From Streptomyces sp. A012304 (GTDB lineage Bacteria; Actinomycetota; Actinomycetes; Streptomycetales; Streptomycetaceae): 39,876 nt of DNA. The translations under genes were made by a program, and so were the position numbers. Below the pieces are notes generated by a model. That model made no database searches, had not been told where the DNA came from, and saw only the letters and a program-made list of their open reading frames with translations. Positions 28,291-35,447 of the stretch are shown here, piece by piece; the first letter of the stretch is position 1, and each line of letters starts with the position of its first letter. The stretch spans positions 32,460 through 72,335 of the forward strand of contig NZ_BQUN01000080.1 of assembly GCF_026008495.1 (NCBI RefSeq), given 5' to 3'.

Positions 28291-28331
28291 AGGGCCGTAC
28301 CCCTCGGGTTGGACGCCTGGGGTACGGCCCT
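28291..28331 (+). terminator. Hairpin terminator after sseC
   Basis: AGGGCCGTACCCC (28291-28303) and GGGGTACGGCCCT (28319-28331) form a perfect 13-bp stem with a 15-base loop, 18 bases after the sseC stop. Confidence 0.85.
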
Positions 28332-28347
28332 TCGCCCTGTCCGGACC

Positions 28348-28353
28348 TACGCT
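28348..28353 (+). promoter_or_regulatory. Probable -10 element, leaderless DUF3099 gene
   Basis: TACGCT lies 6 bases before the ATG at 28360, just after the sseC terminator. Confidence 0.5.
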
Positions 28354-28359
28354 GGACGT

Positions 28360-28620
28360 ATGTACGCCCGCCGACGGCACACCTACTTCGTGATGATGGG
28401 CACCTGCGTCGCGCTCTTCGTGCTGGCCTGGGGAGTCGTACGCCTCTGGTCGGTCCCGGCGGCGGTGGGCATGTGCCTGGTCGCGATGGTCATCCCGCCG
28501 GTCGCCGCGATGATCGCCAACCGGCGCGGCCCCGACGACCGCTGGTGGGACGACCCGTCCGGCGACCCGCAGTCCGACGAGTGGTGGGACGAGCTGGACG
28601 GCAAGAAGCGCCGCCCCTAG
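28360..28620 (+). CDS. DUF3099 membrane protein
   Basis: This 86-residue protein has two membrane segments (residues ~9-30, YFVMMGTCVALFVLAWGVV, and ~32-52, PAAVGMCLVAMVIPPVAAMI) and an acidic, Trp-rich C-terminal tail (DDRWWDDPSG, DEWWDELDG), matching DUF3099. The ATG at 28360 is preferred because TACGCT sits 6 bases upstream, giving a leaderless mRNA. The function of the family is unknown. The gene converges on the DsrE-like gene. Confidence 0.82.
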   Translation: MYARRRHTYFVMMGTCVALFVLAWGVVRLWSVPAAVGMCLVAMVIPPVAAMIANRRGPDDRWWDDPSGDPQSDEWWDELDGKKRRP

Positions 28621-28648
28621 CGAGCACCGCGCCGCCAGGAGCGGTGTC

Positions 28649-29011
28649 TCAGTAGACGAGCGCCTGCGTCCCGTCCCCGAGGGACTCCTGGACGAAGACC
28701 TGCGCGCCCGCGATCCTCACGCCCTCGATGACGTCCTTCTCCGTGATCTCGCGGCGTGCGGCGCACTGGGTGCACAGGGTCACACGGCCGCCGGCCAGAA
28801 TCGAGTCGAGCAGGTCCGGCAGCGGAGCCGCGTGCGGCAGCTCGAACTCGGCGGCCCGGCCCGGCAGCGCGAACCAGGCGGACTCCCCGGTCAGCCACAG
28901 CGACACCTCGACCCCGCTGGCCACGGCCACCGCCGCCACCGTGAACGCCTGGGAGCACCGCTCGGGTGCGTCCGCCCCCGCAGTCACCTTGATCACGAGC
29001 TTCTTCGCCAT
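28649..29011 (-). CDS. DsrE-family protein
   Basis: This 120-residue protein has a DsrE/DsrF-like fold. It starts with MAKKLVIKVTAG, then AFTVAAVAVASGVEVSLWLT, and has a CxxC in TLCTQCAARRE plus another Cys at residue ~19. Such proteins carry sulfur or bind small ligands. Location next to sseA/sseC and YgfZ-like genes supports a role in sulfur handling (inference). The ATG is preceded at 6 bases by TACGAT on the minus strand, suggesting a leaderless transcript. Confidence 0.85.
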   Translation of the reverse strand: MAKKLVIKVTAGADAPERCSQAFTVAAVAVASGVEVSLWLTGESAWFALPGRAAEFELPHAAPLPDLLDSILAGGRVTLCTQCAARREITEKDVIEGVRIAGAQVFVQESLGDGTQALVY

Positions 29012-29017
29012 ACCCGC

Positions 29018-29023
29018 ATCGTA
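29018..29023 (-). promoter_or_regulatory. Probable -10 element, leaderless DsrE gene
   Basis: TACGAT on the minus strand lies 6 bases before the ATG at 29011. Confidence 0.5.
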
Positions 29024-29136
29024 GGCAACGGGCGTCGGTCGTACCTCACACGGAGGGCCCGCCCCCGGCCGCGTAAGCTGGGGGCCGGCCCTGTGTACGT
29101 ACGTACCGAAACCACGCTCATCCCGAGGAGCACCCC

Positions 29137-29235
29137 GTGGAGATCTTCTTCGAAGCCCTGCTGGTCCTGGTCTGCGTCGGCGTGCTCGCCTTCGCCGGTC
29201 TGACCGTGAAGAAGCTGTACCAGGGCCAGCGCTGA
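29137..29235 (+). CDS. Small membrane protein, 32 residues
   Basis: GTG-initiated frame with GAGGAG 6 bases upstream. The product is one hydrophobic helix (MEIFFEALLVLVCVGVLAFA, then GLTVKK) with a basic C-terminal tail (KKLYQGQR), oriented N-out/C-in by the positive-inside rule. It ends 34 bases before the nitrobindin-like gene, so the two are probably co-transcribed. The good ribosome-binding site and transmembrane pattern argue for a real gene of unknown role. Confidence 0.65.
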   Translation: MEIFFEALLVLVCVGVLAFAGLTVKKLYQGQR

Positions 29236-29269
29236 CCCCCGTCCAGGAATCGACCAGGAACCGCCACCC

Positions 29270-29845
29270 ATGATCGAGATCCCGTCCGACCTCCACAAGG
29301 ACCTCGTCCCCCTCGCCTTCCTGCTGGGCACCTGGGCGGGCGCCGGGGTGCATGACTTCCCCGGGTCCGAGAAGTGCAACTTCGGGCAGGAGGTCACCTT
29401 CACGCACGACGGCCGGGACTTCCTGGAGTACCAGTCGCGCACCTGGGTCCTGGACAACGACGGCAACAAGGTCCGTCCCCTGGAGTCCGAGTCCGGCTAC
29501 TGGCGGATCGACGCCCAGCGCAAGGTCGAGGTCACGATGACCCGCGACGACGGTGTCATCGAGATCTGGTACGGCGAGCTGGCCGACAAGAAGCCGCAGA
29601 TCGACCTGGTCACGGACACCGTGGCCCGCACGGCCGGCTCCCGCCCGTACAGCGGCGGCCAGCGACTCTACGGCTACGTCAAGAGCGACCTCATGTGGGT
29701 CGGCGAGAAGCAGACCCCCGAGGTCGAGCTGCGCCCCTACATGTCGGCGCACCTGAAGAAGGTCGTCACCCCGGAGGAGGTCGAGCGCTGGGCCAAGGCC
29801 CTGCCCGACGACATGCCGGACGACGGCATCGCCTTCTTCAAGTAG
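29270..29845 (+). CDS. Nitrobindin/FABP-like beta-barrel protein
   Basis: This 191-residue protein begins its barrel with LLGTWAGAGVHDFP, the GxWxGxG signature of the nitrobindin (THAP4/Rv0813c-type) family. It continues with alternating beta-strand sequence (FLEYQSRTWVLDNDG, ESGYWRIDAQ). Family members form small beta-barrels that bind heme or hydrophobic ligands; the heme-ligating His is not certain here. AGGAA precedes the ATG. Its stop is followed within 10 bases by the nur promoter. The same set (sulfurtransferase, SseC, this protein) is conserved in mycobacteria. Confidence 0.87.
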   Translation: MIEIPSDLHKDLVPLAFLLGTWAGAGVHDFPGSEKCNFGQEVTFTHDGRDFLEYQSRTWVLDNDGNKVRPLESESGYWRIDAQRKVEVTMTRDDGVIEIWYGELADKKPQIDLVTDTVARTAGSRPYSGGQRLYGYVKSDLMWVGEKQTPEVELRPYMSAHLKKVVTPEEVERWAKALPDDMPDDGIAFFK

Positions 29846-29848
29846 TCC

Positions 29849-29854
29849 TAGACT
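29849..29854 (+). promoter_or_regulatory. Probable -10 element, leaderless nur
   Basis: TAGACT lies 7 bases before the GTG at 29862, just past the stop of the preceding gene. Confidence 0.5.
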
Positions 29855-29861
29855 GGCCGGT

Positions 29862-30299
29862 GTGGTGAGCACCGACTGGAAGAGCGACCTCAGGCAGCGC
29901 GGCTACCGGCTGACGCCGCAGCGACAGCTTGTCCTCGAAGCCGTGGACACCCTGGAGCACGCGACCCCCGACGACATCCTCGTGGAAGTGAGGAAAACGG
30001 CGTCGGGGGTCAACATTTCCACCGTCTACCGCACCCTGGAGCTCCTGGAGGAGCTGGGGCTGGTCAGTCACGCGCATCTGGGCCACGGCGCGCCCACCTA
30101 CCACCTGGCCGACCGGCACCACCACATCCACCTCGTCTGCCGGGACTGCGAGAGCGTCATCGAGGCGGACGTGTCCGTGGCCGCCGACTTCACCGCGAAG
30201 CTGCGCGAGACCTTCGGGTTCGACACCGACATGAAGCACTTCGCGATCTTCGGCCGCTGCGAGGACTGCTCCCTGAAGGGTTCAACTACCGAGTCGTAG
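29862..30299 (+). CDS. nur: Nur, nickel-responsive Fur-family repressor
   Basis: This 145-residue Fur-family regulator closely resembles the S. coelicolor nickel regulator Nur. The N-terminal winged helix is DLRQRGYRLTPQRQLVLEAV then ISTVYRTLELLEELGLV. His33 and the cluster ADRHHHIHLVCRDC supply the metal sites, and the C-terminal FGRCEDC completes a structural zinc pair. Nickel-bound Nur represses nickel uptake and the iron superoxide dismutase gene, favouring Ni-SOD (established for S. coelicolor). A second in-frame GTG at 29865 is an alternative start; residue numbering with 29862 places the nickel ligand at His33 as in the known protein. Confidence 0.95.
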   Translation: MVSTDWKSDLRQRGYRLTPQRQLVLEAVDTLEHATPDDILVEVRKTASGVNISTVYRTLELLEELGLVSHAHLGHGAPTYHLADRHHHIHLVCRDCESVIEADVSVAADFTAKLRETFGFDTDMKHFAIFGRCEDCSLKGSTTES

Positions 30300-30302
30300 G
30301 CT
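30297..30302 (+). promoter_or_regulatory. Probable -10 element overlapping the nur stop
   Basis: TAGGCT includes the nur TAG stop and lies 7 bases before the ATG at 30310. Confidence 0.5.
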
Positions 30303-30309
30303 TGTGGTC

Positions 30310-31275
30310 ATGAAGAGCCCCTTGTTGTCCCTGCCCGGCGCCGTCCCCGCCGAGGGCGTGGACGAAGGTGTCGCGGCCCACTACGGCGACCTGTTCCGCG
30401 AGCAGCGCGCCCTCGCCGACGGCACCGGATTCGTCGACCTCTCGCACCGCGGAGTCGTCACCGTCTCCGGAGAGGACCGGCTCAGCTGGCTGCATCTGCT
30501 GCTCACCCAGCACGTCAGCGAGCTGCCCACCGGCCAGGCCACCGAGGCGCTGATCCTCTCCGCGCACGGCCACATCGAGCACGCGCTCTACCTCGTCGAC
30601 GACGGCACGACGGTCTGGGCGCACGTCGAACCCGGCACCCAGGAGGCGCTGATCGCCTACCTGGAGTCGATGAAGTTCTTCTACCGGGTCGAAGTGGCCG
30701 ACCGCACGGCCGAGTTCGCGGTGGTGCACCTGCCCGCCGGTTCCATCGCCCAGGTGCCGGACGGCGTCGTCGTACGGGAGACCGCGCACGGGCGGGACCT
30801 CTTCCTGCCCCGCGCCGACCTGGAGTCGTACGCCGGGCAGGTCGGCCCGCCGGCCGGGATCCTCGCCCATGAGGCCCTGCGCGTCGAGCAGCACCGCCCC
30901 CGCCTCGGCTTCGAGACCGACCACCGCACCATCCCGCACGAGCTGGGCTGGATCGGCACCGCGGTGCACCTCCAGAAGGGCTGCTACCGGGGGCAGGAGA
31001 CCGTGGCCCGCGTGCAGAACCTGGGCAAGCCGCCGCGTCGGCTGGTCTTCCTGCACCTGGACGGCAGTGAGGTCCATCTGCCGCCCTCCGGCACCGAGAT
31101 CCGCCTCGCGGACGAAGGCCCCGACGGCCGCAAGATCGGCTTCATCACGACGTCCGTACGCCACCACGAGCTGGGCCCGGTGGCGCTCGCGCTGGTCAAG
31201 CGGAACGTGCCCGTCGACGCGCATCTGATGGCCGACACGACGGCCGCCGCCCAGGAAGTCGTCGTGGAGCCGTAG
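30310..31275 (+). CDS. ygfZ: YgfZ/GcvT-like folate-binding protein
   Basis: This 321-residue protein has a GcvT-type folate-binding fold with the invariant KGCYRGQETVARVQN motif, whose Cys marks the YgfZ family rather than true aminomethyltransferase. YgfZ proteins assist maintenance or assembly of iron-sulfur enzymes using tetrahydrofolate (known in E. coli). The ATG at 30310 is chosen over GTG 30304 because of the TAGGCT -10 seven bases upstream. It converges on dtd across a short duplicated sequence. Confidence 0.9.
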   Translation: MKSPLLSLPGAVPAEGVDEGVAAHYGDLFREQRALADGTGFVDLSHRGVVTVSGEDRLSWLHLLLTQHVSELPTGQATEALILSAHGHIEHALYLVDDGTTVWAHVEPGTQEALIAYLESMKFFYRVEVADRTAEFAVVHLPAGSIAQVPDGVVVRETAHGRDLFLPRADLESYAGQVGPPAGILAHEALRVEQHRPRLGFETDHRTIPHELGWIGTAVHLQKGCYRGQETVARVQNLGKPPRRLVFLHLDGSEVHLPPSGTEIRLADEGPDGRKIGFITTSVRHHELGPVALALVKRNVPVDAHLMADTTAAAQEVVVEP

Positions 31276-31336
31276 ACCCCGGGACCGCCGGATCTCGATG
31301 GGAGACCGCGAGACCCCGGGACCGCTAGATCTCGAT
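31274..31336. repeat. 26-bp direct repeat at the ygfZ/dtd junction
   Basis: Copies at 31274-31299 and 31311-31336 begin AGACCCCGGGACCG and end GATCTCGAT. They match at 24 of 26 positions with an 11-base spacer. The right copy contains the last four codons and stop of dtd; the left copy overlaps the ygfZ stop. It looks like a small local duplication. Confidence 0.85.
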
Positions 31337-31750
31337 CAACACGGTGAACGGGCCGTCGTTCGTCAGCGACACCCGCATCTTCGCGCCGAACCGGCCCGTC
31401 TCCACCGTCGCGCCCAGCGAACGCAGCTGGGCGACCACCTCGTCGACGAGCGGCTCGGCCACCTCACCGGGGGCGGCCGCGTTCCAGGTGGGACGGCGGC
31501 CCTTGCGGGCGTCGCCGTACAGGGTGAACTGGCTGATGACCAGCAGGGGCGCGTCGATGTCGCTGCACGACCGCTCGTCGGCCAGCATGCGGATCGACCA
31601 CAGCTTGCGGGCGAGCTGGGCCGCCTTCTCCTTGGTGTCCTCGTGCGTGACGCCGACGAGGACGCACAGGCCCTCGCCCTCGATCGCCCCGACCGTCTCG
31701 CCGTCCACGACGACACTCGCGCCGTCCACCCTCTGCACCACCGCTCGCAT
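31325..31750 (-). CDS. dtd: D-aminoacyl-tRNA deacylase
   Basis: This 141-residue enzyme hydrolyses D-amino acids from tRNA and clears glycine mischarged on tRNA-Ala. It has the family start [16 protein letters not shown], the active-site SQFTLYGD motif and the C-terminal [11 protein letters not shown] (Gly-cisPro-type substrate loop is here NDGPFT). Length equals that of typical bacterial Dtd. The ATG at 31750 starts directly at the conserved N-terminus. It is convergent with ygfZ and divergent from rsiG. Confidence 0.95.
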   Translation of the reverse strand: MRAVVQRVDGASVVVDGETVGAIEGEGLCVLVGVTHEDTKEKAAQLARKLWSIRMLADERSCSDIDAPLLVISQFTLYGDARKGRRPTWNAAAPGEVAEPLVDEVVAQLRSLGATVETGRFGAKMRVSLTNDGPFTVLIEI

Positions 31751-31911
31751 GCGGACCATCATGCCGTGCCGCCGACAACCACCGGCAAGGGGCTTCTTTT
31801 TGATCCTTAAGACCCCATCTGCGGCCGTTCGGGGGCACTCGGTCACATAGCGGCCCTTTGGGGTGGCACGATGCTTCCACACGCCGGTCGAGGGGACGGT
31901 AGAGGCAACAC

Positions 31912-32514
31912 ATGAGCACATCGAGTACCGGGCGGCTGGGCACGACCACCCAGCGTCCGCCCGTACAGCGCACCGACAGTCCGCATTGCACACTGCCCGC
32001 GGAGCCACCGGAGAACGACCTGACCCTGCTGAGCCTGCCGGAGCTGCGCACCCTGCGCCGCGACGCCCAGCGCGACGAGGCCGACCTCAGCTATGTACGG
32101 AGGCTGCTCCAGGGACGGATCGACATCCTGCGCGCGGAGCTGAGCCGGCGTGGACCGGCGGCCGTTCCGGAGCCGGACGAACCGCTCGGGTCGTCCGTGG
32201 TGGCCCGCCTGTCGGAGATCCTCACCGACGCCCCGGCCCGCCACCGTTCCTCCGCCCGCCATGTCACGCTCGGCACCCCGCACAGCGAGGAGTACGGCCG
32301 GCTGGCCGCCGAGATGCTCGCCGAGGTCGAGCTCTCCGACCTCGGCGCCCGCACCGACCCCGAACTCCACGAGGCGATGGCCCGGCTGGTCCGCTACGAA
32401 CAGCAGGTCTCCCGCCACCGCCAGCGCCTCCAGCGCACCGCCGACGACTGCGGCGTGGAGATCACCCGGCGGTACCGGGAGGGCGAGGCCCAGGTGGACG
32501 ACCTGCTGATGTGA
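31912..32514 (+). CDS. rsiG: RsiG, c-di-GMP-dependent anti-sigma factor for WhiG
   Basis: This 200-residue coiled-coil protein contains two copies of the c-di-GMP-binding signature E-x3-S-x2-R-x3-Q-x3-D: Glu56-Ser60-Arg63-Gln67-Asp71 ([16 protein letters not shown]) and Glu163-Ser167-Arg170-Gln174-Asp178 ([16 protein letters not shown]). In Streptomyces, RsiG loaded with c-di-GMP sequesters the sporulation sigma factor WhiG, and its release permits spore formation. The first 40 residues are low complexity. AGAGG precedes the ATG. It lies near devE/devA, so two developmental loci are close together, though not in one operon. Confidence 0.93.
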   Translation: MSTSSTGRLGTTTQRPPVQRTDSPHCTLPAEPPENDLTLLSLPELRTLRRDAQRDEADLSYVRRLLQGRIDILRAELSRRGPAAVPEPDEPLGSSVVARLSEILTDAPARHRSSARHVTLGTPHSEEYGRLAAEMLAEVELSDLGARTDPELHEAMARLVRYEQQVSRHRQRLQRTADDCGVEITRRYREGEAQVDDLLM

Positions 32515-32585
32515 GTCCGGGGGGGGGCGGGGAAGGGCAGCGGCGGCGGGGCGAAAAACCCTGCGACACCACTGCCCGGCCCCCC

Positions 32586-32591
32586 TACCGT
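32586..32591 (+). promoter_or_regulatory. Probable -10 element, leaderless Eis-like gene
   Basis: TACCGT lies 7 bases before the ATG at 32599, after a poly-G stretch (32518-32532). Confidence 0.5.
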
Positions 32592-32598
32592 GGCCCGT

Positions 32599-33867
32599 AT
32601 GACCCCCAGCACCCGCCGACCCGACGCCATCGACGTCCGCCCGATCACCGACGCCGAACTGCCCGACTGGATGCGCGCCGTCCGCACCGGCTTCCTGCGT
32701 CCCCCCACCGTCACGGAGGAGGAGGTCGCCGGCCGCCGCGCCACCCTCGGCGATTCCCGCACCGCGGGCGCCTTCGACGCCGGTCGGTGCGTGGCCACGT
32801 TCCGCTCCTTCCCGCAGGAACTGACCGCCGTGGGCGGCACGCCCGTGCCCGCCGACGCCATATCCAACGTCACCGTCTCGCCCACCCACCGCCGTCGCGG
32901 TCTGCTCACCCGCTGGATGACCGGGGACCTGGCGGACGCGAAGGAACGCGGGGACGTCGTCGCCACGCTGATCGCCGCCGAGTACCCGATCTACGGCCGG
33001 TACGGCTTCGGCCCGGCGACCACGTACGCGGAGTGGACGATCGACGTGCCCCGCTCGGGCCTCGACCCCCGCTGGTCGGGCCCGGGAGACGGCGGCCGGG
33101 TCGAACTCGTCGACGGCGCGGAGGCCCGCAAGGCCGGCCCCGAACTGCACGAGCGGCTGCGCCGCGCCCAGGCCGGCGCGGTGAGCCGGTTGCCGCACTG
33201 GTGGGAGACGGAGACCGGGGCGCTGCGGTTCAACGGCGAACCCTGGACCGAGCCGTTCTACACGGTGTACCGCGCGGCGGACGGCGAGGTCGAGGGGCTG
33301 GTCTCCTACACGACGGACGACAAGTGGGGCGACGCCAAGCAGCCGTTGAACACGGCGACGGTGCGGTGGCTGATCACCTCGACGCCGGCGGCGGAGCGCG
33401 CCCTGTGGCACTACCTCTGTTCGATCGACTGGGTGGTGAGCGTCAGGTCGGGCGGCCGTTCGCCCGACGACCTGCTGCCGCTGCTGCTGCCGGACCCGCG
33501 CGCGGCCCGCATCACCACGCTGGCGGACTGGCTGTGGGTGCGGATCCTGGACGTCGTACGGGCGCTGGAGGCGCGGACGTACGGCGGGGCGGGGTCGCTG
33601 GTGCTGGAGGTCGTGGACCGGGCCGGCCTGGCCGGGGGCCGCTATCTGCTGGACGCCGCCGCGGACGGGGCGTCCTGCACCCCGACGACCCGCGACGCCG
33701 ATCTCACGCTCGACGTGGCCGAGCTGGCGACGCTGTGGCTGGGCGACGAGTCGGCGGTGCGGCTGGCGGCGCTGGGCCGGCTCCGGGAAGAACGAGCGGG
33801 CGCCGCCCTGGTGGCCGACGCCCTGCTGCGTACGTCCAGGCGCCCTTGGTGCCCGGATCTGTTCTGA
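32599..33867 (+). CDS. Eis-like GNAT N-acetyltransferase with SCP2 domain
   Basis: This 422-residue protein has the Eis architecture. The N-terminal GNAT domain (~10-150) has the acetyl-CoA loop [17 protein letters not shown] and the [18 protein letters not shown] tyrosine region. A second GNAT-like domain follows, then a C-terminal sterol-carrier-like domain. It ends in the terminal hydrophobic carboxylate (PDLF) that acts as the catalytic base in Eis enzymes. Members acetylate aminoglycosides or other amines at several positions; the substrate here is unknown. A strong terminator follows 19 bases after the stop. Confidence 0.9.
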   Translation: MTPSTRRPDAIDVRPITDAELPDWMRAVRTGFLRPPTVTEEEVAGRRATLGDSRTAGAFDAGRCVATFRSFPQELTAVGGTPVPADAISNVTVSPTHRRRGLLTRWMTGDLADAKERGDVVATLIAAEYPIYGRYGFGPATTYAEWTIDVPRSGLDPRWSGPGDGGRVELVDGAEARKAGPELHERLRRAQAGAVSRLPHWWETETGALRFNGEPWTEPFYTVYRAADGEVEGLVSYTTDDKWGDAKQPLNTATVRWLITSTPAAERALWHYLCSIDWVVSVRSGGRSPDDLLPLLLPDPRAARITTLADWLWVRILDVVRALEARTYGGAGSLVLEVVDRAGLAGGRYLLDAAADGASCTPTTRDADLTLDVAELATLWLGDESAVRLAALGRLREERAGAALVADALLRTSRRPWCPDLF

Positions 33868-33886
33868 GCGCTCCTTCCCGCCGCTA

Positions 33887-33916
33887 CCGGGAGAGCTGAC
33901 GCTCTCCCGGCGTTTT
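33887..33916 (+). terminator. Intrinsic terminator after the Eis-like gene
   Basis: CCGGGAGAGC (33887-33896) pairs perfectly with GCTCTCCCGG (33901-33910) across a TGAC loop and is followed by CGTTTTCC. It ends transcription before the devE control region. Confidence 0.9.
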
Positions 33917-33941
33917 CCGTGCTGTGCATCCGTAGCTGTTC

Positions 33942-34008
33942 AGTTGTGGCTGTGCGGATGACGATGTGAAGTTGTGGCTGTGCGTCGGTGTGCAGTTGTG
34001 GCTGTGCG
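33942..34008. repeat. Three copies of a 15-bp repeat upstream of devE
   Basis: AGTTGTGGCTGTGCG occurs exactly at 33942, 33970 and 33994 (spacings 28 and 24). The last two copies extend further (GTCGGTG). The repeats lie between the terminator and the devE promoter. The 328-base region from 33868 to 34195 has no other gene. Confidence 0.85.
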
Positions 34009-34023
34009 TCGGTGCCGACTGCT

Positions 34024-34056
34024 CGGGCTCCCGGCTCCCCTCCGGAAGGGAGCCCG
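34024..34056. other. Hairpin in the devE upstream region
   Basis: CGGGCTCCC (34024-34032) and GGGAGCCCG (34048-34056) form a perfect 9-bp stem with a 15-base loop. No T-tract follows, so the role is unclear. Confidence 0.5.
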
Positions 34057-34091
34057 ACCGGCCAACCGTCTGGAAGCTTGACCATGTTGTG

Positions 34092-34110
34092 GAAGTTGGC
34101 TGCCAACTTC
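34092..34110. promoter_or_regulatory. Palindromic operator upstream of devE
   Basis: GAAGTTGGCTGCCAACTTC is a perfect inverted repeat with 9-base arms around a central T. It is 85 bases before the devE start. The AGTTGG/CCAACT core recurs before devA. Confidence 0.75.
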
Positions 34111-34183
34111 ACTGTACTTATGTCCGCTTGGAAGCGTCCTATAACCATCTCTCCTTGAACTGCCACAAGATGGCGGGAAGTTG

Positions 34184-34189
34184 TACTGT
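34184..34189 (+). promoter_or_regulatory. Probable -10 element, leaderless devE
   Basis: TACTGT lies 6 bases before the GTG at 34196. The flanking GAAGTTGTA and TTTGG are shared with the devA promoter. Confidence 0.55.
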
Positions 34190-34195
34190 TTGGCC

Positions 34196-35113
34196 GTGGA
34201 GCCGGAATATCCCTCCGTCAATGGGCGGAAGGGCCGTGAGCGGGCGTCCCAGCCGCAGCGGACCCACCGTGATGTGGCCGACGAGCTGCGCACCCGGATC
34301 AGGACCGGTGTGCTGCGGCCGGGCCAGCGCATGCCCACCCAGGCCCAGCTGGCGGACGAGTTCGGCGTGGAGCGCGGCGCGGTCCGCCAGGCCCTGCGCA
34401 TCCTCCAGTCGGAGCACCTGCTCACCAATGGCTCCAAGGGCGCGCCCGCCATGGTCGCCCCGGGGCTCGCCGTGAGCGGGGCGCTCGCGGGCCCCGAAGT
34501 ACCGCCCCAGCCCACGATGGTGGCGCTGACCCCGCGCATCGCGGAGGCCTTCGCCGCCCGGCACGTGGTGATCGACGCCCTGTGCCTCACCTCGGTCTCG
34601 CTGACGCTGGCGATCGGCGAACCGCTGCGGCGGATCCACGCGGGGGAGCTGAAACCGGCCAAGATCGACGTGCGGGTGCTGCTGCCGTCCCGGGACATCG
34701 ACCTCGCCTTCCCGACGCCGGTGGACACCTCCGCCACCGAACGGCTGCAACGCCACTGGCTCGCCCACCGCAACGCCCAGGGACAGGTGCTGCGCCACAA
34801 CCTGCTCGCCCTGCGCGCCACGCACGGCATCGACGTCGACGTGAGCTTCCGCGCACTGCCCTTCACCCCGCCGGTCAAGCTCTACCTCCTCAACGGGACG
34901 GAAGCGCTCTTCGCCTACTACACGGTCAAGCGGCAGGAACAGCAGATCGGGCAGGAGCACCTGGAGACGTACGACGCCGAGGGCACGCGGTCGGTTCTGT
35001 TCGCCTTCGAGCAGGGGGCCGGACCGCGTGACACGACGTTCGTGGAGGAGTCGACGCTGTGGTTCGAGGCGCTGTGGGAGACGATCAGCTCGGAGCTGAT
35101 CCTCACGAGCTGA
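34196..35113 (+). CDS. devE: GntR-like developmental regulator, DevE
   Basis: This 305-residue GntR-family regulator has a winged helix at ~25-95 (VADELRTRIRTGVLRPGQRM, QLADEFGVERGAVRQALRIL). The ~200-residue C-terminal domain is shared with the paralogue 335 bases downstream (KIDVRVLLPSRDIDLAFPTP, GQVLRHNLLALRA, RALPFTPPVKLYLLNG). The pair corresponds to the duplicated devA-like genes of S. coelicolor, in which the upstream copy was named devE and influences development. The GTG start matches the position of the devA start relative to the shared promoter sequence. The ligand-binding domain does not match UTRA, FadR or MocR types that I recognise. Confidence 0.88.
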   Translation: MEPEYPSVNGRKGRERASQPQRTHRDVADELRTRIRTGVLRPGQRMPTQAQLADEFGVERGAVRQALRILQSEHLLTNGSKGAPAMVAPGLAVSGALAGPEVPPQPTMVALTPRIAEAFAARHVVIDALCLTSVSLTLAIGEPLRRIHAGELKPAKIDVRVLLPSRDIDLAFPTPVDTSATERLQRHWLAHRNAQGQVLRHNLLALRATHGIDVDVSFRALPFTPPVKLYLLNGTEALFAYYTVKRQEQQIGQEHLETYDAEGTRSVLFAFEQGAGPRDTTFVEESTLWFEALWETISSELILTS

Positions 35114-35285
35114 CCGCGGGCCCGGTGACCAGGAACGCGAGGATCACGGCGCCGGCCGAGGTGACGGCCGGCCTGCGGGCCTTGATGCCGACGGTGAGCA
35201 GGAGCAGGCCGATGGTGCCGGTGGTGCCGTACTTCCACTGCACGGTCTGCTCCAGGACGGCGGAGAGGAGGGCGTAGGCGGGCAT
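35103..35285 (-). CDS. Small membrane protein between devE and devA
   Basis: This 60-residue protein starting MPAYALLSAVLEQTVQWKYG has two hydrophobic segments (TGTIGLLLLTVGI and SAGAVILAFLVTGPAVS). GGAGG lies 9 bases before the ATG. It is transcribed opposite to devE, and its end overlaps the devE stop region by 11 bases; its start faces the devA control region. A small gene at this place is also expected in S. coelicolor between devE and devA (recollection). Function unknown. Confidence 0.65.
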   Translation of the reverse strand: MPAYALLSAVLEQTVQWKYGTTGTIGLLLLTVGIKARRPAVTSAGAVILAFLVTGPAVSS

Positions 35286-35332
35286 GGGTGGTTCCTCCCT
35301 TCGGAGGGCGGGACGCTCGGGGCACTGCTTCC

Positions 35333-35360
35333 GCCAACTCCGCGAAGTTGGCAACCAACT
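35333..35360. promoter_or_regulatory. Cluster of AGTTGG half-sites upstream of devA
   Basis: GCCAACT (35333), AGTTGGC (35346) and CCAACT (35355) give two overlapping inverted repeats, GCCAACT-N6-AGTTGGC and AGTTGG-CAA-CCAACT. They lie about 90-115 bases before devA and also upstream of the small minus-strand gene. The half-site matches the palindrome before devE. Confidence 0.7.
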
Positions 35361-35435
35361 CTGACTATGTTGTCCCCACTTGGCGGCAACCACTAAACAA
35401 CTTCCAAACAAGTGCCCTTAGATGGATCGAAGTTG

Positions 35436-35441
35436 TAGCGT
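35436..35441 (+). promoter_or_regulatory. Probable -10 element, leaderless devA
   Basis: TAGCGT lies 6 bases before the GTG at 35448, inside GAAGTTGTAGCGTTTGGTC, which parallels the devE promoter. Confidence 0.55.
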
Positions 35442-35447
35442 TTGGTC

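Noticed and set aside
33942..34008. CRISPR-like repeat array
   Set aside because: Repeats are only 15 bp, spacers are 9-13 bases, and there are no cas genes.
34024..34056. Terminator upstream of devE
   Set aside because: No T-tract follows, and a clear terminator already lies at 33887-33916.
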